64,000 nucleotides of DNA from the NCBI RefSeq assembly GCF_964204645.1, contig NW_027437431.1, positions 62,001 through 126,000 on the forward strand, read 5' to 3'. The notes beneath the pieces were generated by a model that did not search any database, was not told the DNA's origin, and saw only the letters and a program-made list of their open reading frames with translations. This DNA comes from Tubulanus polymorphus. Lineage: Eukaryota; Nemertea; Palaeonemertea; Tubulaniformes; Tubulanidae. A program made the translations under genes and the position numbers. This document shows, piece by piece, positions 59,489-64,000 of this stretch. How positions within the stretch are numbered: the stretch's first letter is position 1; every line of letters starts with the position of its first letter.

Positions 59489-59797
59489 ATGATAATAACT
59501 TTCCTATTCTTGGCATCCGGTTTCCTACACGAGTACAAGTGGCACGTATATACTAAACGTATCATGAGTAGAACGCAACGATTCATGAAAATAAGAGACG
59601 AAGTGGCGAACGAGTGGGTCATCAAACACGACGTCAACGAAAATCGGGTACTAAGGGAACAACACATTACAGAAGTAGCGAAAAGGATATTCTACTACCG
59701 GGAAAAACAATGGGAACTAAGTCGAGAAACTGGTCGTTCACAACCGACAATCGAGCAGAAGTCTGCCTCGAAAGTCAAATCGGAACGTCAACAGTAA
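59489..59797 (+). CDS. Small basic protein, unknown function, copy 18
   Basis: Identical to the ORF at 1586-1894. Confidence 0.42.
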   Translation: MIITFLFLASGFLHEYKWHVYTKRIMSRTQRFMKIRDEVANEWVIKHDVNENRVLREQHITEVAKRIFYYREKQWELSRETGRSQPTIEQKSASKVKSERQQ

Positions 59798-61113
59798 CCG
59801 TACACATAGGTCCGCAAGAAGATCCGGACGGTTACGCGCACGGAGTAATAATAACGTTAGCCAAAGGTACGCAACGACCGTTGAAACAGAGCGAAAACGC
59901 GATTAGACAACTGTTACACTCGCTAGGCATTAGATTAGTTAACGACTACATCAAACCGACGGAAAAATTAGGCGCCTACATTCAATACATGTACAAAGAA
60001 GCCGACAAAATACCGGAAGAATTACGAGGTCACTTGGAGGTGAAAAACTCGAAAACGAACGACGACTTTTTCGGCCAAAAGATAAACGCGTTATACGCGG
60101 AATACCAACAAAGACCGGGACTAGCCGATTGGACGGCGAGAATAGTGAAGGAGTTCGGTTACAACGTACCCGAACTGAAAGTGAAAAGATCGTTTAAAAA
60201 TTGGCCGGTAAGGGTAAAAGATATTACGAGAAACGCGGGTGACTTTGCGTTGAAAATGACGGACATAACAGAGCCGAAATTGACGCCGGAAATGGGAGTA
60301 GAAATTATAACGAAATGCCTGGATAACGTTCAATCGGCGATGTGGGATGGTAAACATATAAATAAACGTGACCTGCTGGTAATATTGGTGAACGCGGCGA
60401 TCGAGGGAGGTACGAGTAAAATCAGAAACGCGCCTCATATAATATTTTACGGAGATGCCGGGTCTGGTAAATCGATGTTGGCTAAATTATTGTTCCCGGA
60501 TTCGATTACGAGCCAAATGCCGACGGATTCGGAAGGCGTAGGAGCGTGCGAGATGGGAGGAGGACAACGTATATTCAAAGTCGACGACGCCAGCGACGCT
60601 TTTTGGCACAACTCGGGGTTGTTGTCGATGATACTCGCGATGTACCAGTCCACCTGGGAGGCAAAAGTACATTCTAGTAAACAAAGTAACCCGCCGTGTA
60701 TGACGGTAATTACGACGAATTGTAAGAATCCGTTAGAGAAGTTCGCCTCTACAGTAGCTTTGGAAGCTGTGGAAAGGAGATTCTTGTCGGTGTATTTCAA
60801 AGGTAAAGCAGATTTGGGAAACGTAGTTTACGACATTACGCCGGGCGTATGCGAAGAAATATTAGAAATAATAGTTAACGAAATTAGACAAGGTAGATAT
60901 CTGGACAACCAAGTCCACTTGGACGACTGGGAAACGGATGATGACGTGGTGATACCGTTCGAAAAAGAAAGAAACTTCATCGAAGCGTACCACGTAGGTC
61001 ACATGTCGGACGCGATGCATCAGAATATGGAGGAAAGGTTAAAACGTAAACGTAAAGAAGAAGACGATACGAATGAAACTCTTAAGTTCGCTAAACGCGG
61101 GGAAATCCTGTAG
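59710..61113 (+). CDS. rep: Rep (HUH-like nickase plus SF3 helicase), copy 18
   Basis: Identical in translation to copy 1; last complete Rep of the window. Walker A codons 60451-60474. Confidence 0.92.
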   Translation: MGTKSRNWSFTTDNRAEVCLESQIGTSTVTVHIGPQEDPDGYAHGVIITLAKGTQRPLKQSENAIRQLLHSLGIRLVNDYIKPTEKLGAYIQYMYKEADKIPEELRGHLEVKNSKTNDDFFGQKINALYAEYQQRPGLADWTARIVKEFGYNVPELKVKRSFKNWPVRVKDITRNAGDFALKMTDITEPKLTPEMGVEIITKCLDNVQSAMWDGKHINKRDLLVILVNAAIEGGTSKIRNAPHIIFYGDAGSGKSMLAKLLFPDSITSQMPTDSEGVGACEMGGGQRIFKVDDASDAFWHNSGLLSMILAMYQSTWEAKVHSSKQSNPPCMTVITTNCKNPLEKFASTVALEAVERRFLSVYFKGKADLGNVVYDITPGVCEEILEIIVNEIRQGRYLDNQVHLDDWETDDDVVIPFEKERNFIEAYHVGHMSDAMHQNMEERLKRKRKEEDDTNETLKFAKRGEIL

Positions 61114-61810
61114 TTGGCAATGTAAATAAATCTATAAATAGAATTCTATAAATTTCTCAATTCGTTACTACCAGTGGACCCGCAGACCCGCGGACCCACT
61201 GGCTGTTCGTTTTTCATGGTCTACCCCCCCTTATATATATAATAAGGAAAGAGAAGGAGGGTCCGCGGGTCCGCGGGTCTGCGGTATTCTCTAAACCGAG
61301 AATCGAAAAGTTAATGAAACTAGGTCGGAAAGATAACAAATTATTATTCAATATATCCTAAAGCTTCTACGAGGTTGGTCACGCGCTCGCTACGCTCGCC
61401 AGCGTGACACAACCTCGTGGACGCTCCAAAGATAATGAGTATGTGCTTGATAATGAGTGAATTAATTGGGAACCCTATAGCGGGTAAAAGGTAAGAAGTA
61501 GAAATTATAGGGTTAGGGGTTATCATTATACTCGGATGCCCACAGCCCGTGGTGGTCTGTGACAGTGGAGGTTAGTTAAAGTTCGAGGCGTGTGACTAGT
61601 CGGGGGGAATAACATAGGCGGCTACGCCGCGATAGTTAGTCGGCAAGGTCGGCTGCGCCTCCGGCGGTACAGATTACATCTGAGTGTATTAGTCTACCAA
61701 CGGAAGCCCAAACCCTAAATAATATTAGTCGGAAAAATCTGAGTTAGAGGGTCGCAACCGGTTCAAACAATTTAACATCTCATACAGGTGACTCGTACTT
61801 TTAGTATCAA
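61114..61810 (+). promoter_or_regulatory. Intergenic control region 18
   Basis: Poly(A) signal 61125-61130, octamer block with TATA 61171-61284, GCTCGC hairpin 61369-61418, splice donor 61491. Confidence 0.78.
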
Positions 61811-62893
61811 ATGCCATCGTTGAAACGGAGGCGAAACGGATTTACATTGCCCGGTTTACCACATTGCGGTCCATTCAACGATATATCCAGTTACAAAAGC
61901 GAAGGAATAGACGAAGTGTGCCGTATTCACGACAAAGAGTACGGAGAACTGCAAGAGAAATACGGTAAATGGGCTCCGTACTTCCAGTACAATTCAGCGG
62001 ATCAGACATTTTTGGACAGTGCTTCGGGTGTGAACGGTGTAGGTGCGAGACTAACGTCGAGTGTATTCAGAGCAAAACGGGCGTTATTTCCAACAATGGC
62101 GGAAGAACCGGCATTAAAAAGATCAAAGAGAACGGCGGAAACGGGGAGCGAAGAAGGGAACGCCCAACAAATGATGACTCACATGACGGAAAAGCCGTCA
62201 CTACACTATAAGAGCGTGTTAATACATAGAGGTTACCTAACGTTTACGAATTGGGATCCGGACCAGGCGTACGGAGCATTCGGAAGAAAAGCGAAGATTT
62301 ACTGTTCGGGAATGAGAACGTTTAACTTCGGATTAAAAGAAAGAGAAGGATGGAGAAGATTTCCAGCCAGCATGGATACCATAGGGATGTGGGATCAATT
62401 CAAAGTGACTTCGGGTAAAATAACGTTATACCCCATAGCGAGCGAAAGCGCGGTAAGCTCTGATTCGAACGCGTTCCAAGATCCGATAGTATGGTTAAAG
62501 ACGGCAGCCGATTGGGACTTGAAAGTGAAAGACTCGGCCGCCAATACTCACCAGGGATCGCCGTACGCCGATATAAATTTATTAACTCAAAAGCAAAGCT
62601 ACAGGCAATACGAATTAGGTCGGGGATGCGTTAGCATGGGATTACCCATGTCGACCATAAGAACCGAAATACAAGACACGAGTGACCCGACAGACGTTAC
62701 CAGATCGGTGAATATCGGGGATAACTCGGCGTGGTTAGACGGAGCGTACCGCGATCATTGGCAATCAGCCGCGCTCATTATGCAAATGTTAGTGTACAAC
62801 GATTCGATACACGCGGATTTAAACACGCCCCATACAGAAATTATCGTTCCAGCGGAAGTGGAGTTTACGATGATTCATAGAAACAGAGTATAA
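61811..62893 (+). CDS. Capsid protein with PLA2 domain, copy 19
   Basis: Identical in translation to copy 1. HDxxY codons 61928-61942; VP2-like start 62096. Confidence 0.88.
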   Translation: MPSLKRRRNGFTLPGLPHCGPFNDISSYKSEGIDEVCRIHDKEYGELQEKYGKWAPYFQYNSADQTFLDSASGVNGVGARLTSSVFRAKRALFPTMAEEPALKRSKRTAETGSEEGNAQQMMTHMTEKPSLHYKSVLIHRGYLTFTNWDPDQAYGAFGRKAKIYCSGMRTFNFGLKEREGWRRFPASMDTIGMWDQFKVTSGKITLYPIASESAVSSDSNAFQDPIVWLKTAADWDLKVKDSAANTHQGSPYADINLLTQKQSYRQYELGRGCVSMGLPMSTIRTEIQDTSDPTDVTRSVNIGDNSAWLDGAYRDHWQSAALIMQMLVYNDSIHADLNTPHTEIIVPAEVEFTMIHRNRV

Positions 62894-62894
62894 T

Positions 62895-63203
62895 ATGATA
62901 ATAACTTTCCTATTCTTGGCATCCGGTTTCCTACACGAGTACAAGTGGCACGTATATACTAAACGTATCATGAGTAGAACGCAACGATTCATGAAAATAA
63001 GAGACGAAGTGGCGAACGAGTGGGTCATCAAACACGACGTCAACGAAAATCGGGTACTAAGGGAACAACACATTACAGAAGTAGCGAAAAGGATATTCTA
63101 CTACCGGGAAAAACAATGGGAACTAAGTCGAGAAACTGGTCGTTCACAACCGACAATCGAGCAGAAGTCTGCCTCGAAAGTCAAATCGGAACGTCAACAG
63201 TAA
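62895..63203 (+). CDS. Small basic protein, unknown function, copy 19
   Basis: Identical to the ORF at 1586-1894. Confidence 0.42.
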   Translation: MIITFLFLASGFLHEYKWHVYTKRIMSRTQRFMKIRDEVANEWVIKHDVNENRVLREQHITEVAKRIFYYREKQWELSRETGRSQPTIEQKSASKVKSERQQ

Positions 63204-64000
63204 CCGTACACATAGGTCCGCAAGAAGATCCGGACGGTTACGCGCACGGAGTAATAATAACGTTAGCCAAAGGTACGCAACGACCGTTGAAACAGAGCGA
63301 AAACGCGATTAGACAACTGTTACACTCGCTAGGCATTAGATTAGTTAACGACTACATCAAACCGACGGAAAAATTAGGCGCCTACATTCAATACATGTAC
63401 AAAGAAGCCGACAAAATACCGGAAGAATTACGAGGTCACTTGGAGGTGAAAAACTCGAAAACGAACGACGACTTTTTCGGCCAAAAGATAAACGCGTTAT
63501 ACGCGGAATACCAACAAAGACCGGGACTAGCCGATTGGACGGCGAGAATAGTGAAGGAGTTCGGTTACAACGTACCCGAACTGAAAGTGAAAAGATCGTT
63601 TAAAAATTGGCCGGTAAGGGTAAAAGATATTACGAGAAACGCGGGTGACTTTGCGTTGAAAATGACGGACATAACAGAGCCGAAATTGACGCCGGAAATG
63701 GGAGTAGAAATTATAACGAAATGCCTGGATAACGTTCAATCGGCGATGTGGGATGGTAAACATATAAATAAACGTGACCTGCTGGTAATATTGGTGAACG
63801 CGGCGATCGAGGGAGGTACGAGTAAAATCAGAAACGCGCCTCATATAATATTTTACGGAGATGCCGGGTCTGGTAAATCGATGTTGGCTAAATTATTGTT
63901 CCCGGATTCGATTACGAGCCAAATGCCGACGGATTCGGAAGGCGTAGGAGCGTGCGAGATGGGAGGAGGACAACGTATATTCAAAGTCGACGACGCCAGC
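63116..64000 (+). CDS. rep: Rep, copy 19, cut by the window end
   Basis: The first 295 codons are present and match copy 1. They include the whole endonuclease domain, Walker A (codons 63857-63880) and Walker B. Motif C and the C-terminus lie beyond the window; the truncation is positional, not biological. Confidence 0.9.
   Translation, partial: MGTKSRNWSFTTDNRAEVCLESQIGTSTVTVHIGPQEDPDGYAHGVIITLAKGTQRPLKQSENAIRQLLHSLGIRLVNDYIKPTEKLGAYIQYMYKEADKIPEELRGHLEVKNSKTNDDFFGQKINALYAEYQQRPGLADWTARIVKEFGYNVPELKVKRSFKNWPVRVKDITRNAGDFALKMTDITEPKLTPEMGVEIITKCLDNVQSAMWDGKHINKRDLLVILVNAAIEGGTSKIRNAPHIIFYGDAGSGKSMLAKLLFPDSITSQMPTDSEGVGACEMGGGQRIFKVDDAS

Larger units (their letters stand above)
1..64000 (+). 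repeat. Head-to-tail tandem array of a 3,406-bp virus-like unit (18.8 copies)
   Basis: The same order (IR, capsid, small ORF, Rep) recurs with capsid starts at 502, 3908, 7314, 10720, 14127, 17533, 20939, 24345, 27751, 31157, 34563, 37969, 41375, 44781, 48187, 51593, 54999, 58405 and 61811. Spacing is 3,406 bp except 3,407 between copies 4 and 5, caused by one extra C in a C-run at 13539-13546. Position 1 corresponds to 3407, inside the IR, and the window ends inside Rep of copy 19. Every unit is in the same orientation and no spacer or host DNA interrupts the series. This is what a rolling-circle concatemer, a tandem integration, or an over-unrolled circular assembly would look like; the window alone cannot decide. 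Confidence 0.98.

Noticed and set aside
1-64000. CRISPR array, bacterial transposon or plasmid
   Set aside because: The repeat unit is a 3.4-kb gene-bearing genome, not short repeats with spacers. There is no transposase or bacterial plasmid gene; the Rep and PLA2 capsid and the AATAAA, TATA and splice signals point to a eukaryotic ssDNA virus.

Overview
The whole 64,000-base window is one head-to-tail tandem array of a compact, virus-like unit. The unit is 3,406 bp long (one junction gives 3,407). There are 18 complete units and a 19th cut by the window end. I see no host gene, no unit in the opposite orientation and no array boundary, so the array is longer than the window. Each unit carries, all on the + strand: a 360-aa capsid-type protein whose N-terminus is a phospholipase A2 domain of the parvovirus VP1-unique type; a 102-aa small ORF starting one base after the capsid stop; and a 467-aa replication initiator (Rep) with an HUH-like nickase domain and a superfamily 3 helicase. 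A 697-bp intergenic region (IR) separates Rep from the next capsid gene.

The signals are eukaryotic: AATAAA 12 bases after the Rep stop, a strong TATA element, Kozak contexts, a good splice donor and acceptor, and basic nuclear-localisation-like patches. The host is not identifiable from the window. The gene set mixes two virus groups: parvovirus-like VP1u/PLA2 in the capsid, and CRESS-DNA-like spacing of Rep motifs. From memory it resembles the 'parvovirus-like hybrid' genomes (NIH-CQV/PHV type, about 3.6 kb); this needs a database search. The array could be an integrated tandem copy, a replicative or episomal concatemer of a circular genome, or a concatemer made by DNA amplification or assembly.

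The IR looks like the control and replication centre. It holds a poly(A) signal, six octamers of the type GGGTCYGC (three on each strand) flanking a TATA box, a hairpin with GCTCGC repeats in its loop, a second hairpin around a splice donor, and an AT-rich element about 90 bases before the capsid start. A reasonable model is that Rep binds the octamers and/or the GCTC hairpin to start replication, the upstream TATA drives a spliced Rep message, and the AT-rich element drives the capsid message.

The copies are almost identical. By reading I found only nine differences in 64 kb. Two coding changes are each shared by neighbouring copies (capsid L131I in copies 4 and 5; Rep A367V in copies 6 and 7), and one copy (16) has a premature stop in the capsid gene. 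My list of differences may be incomplete.
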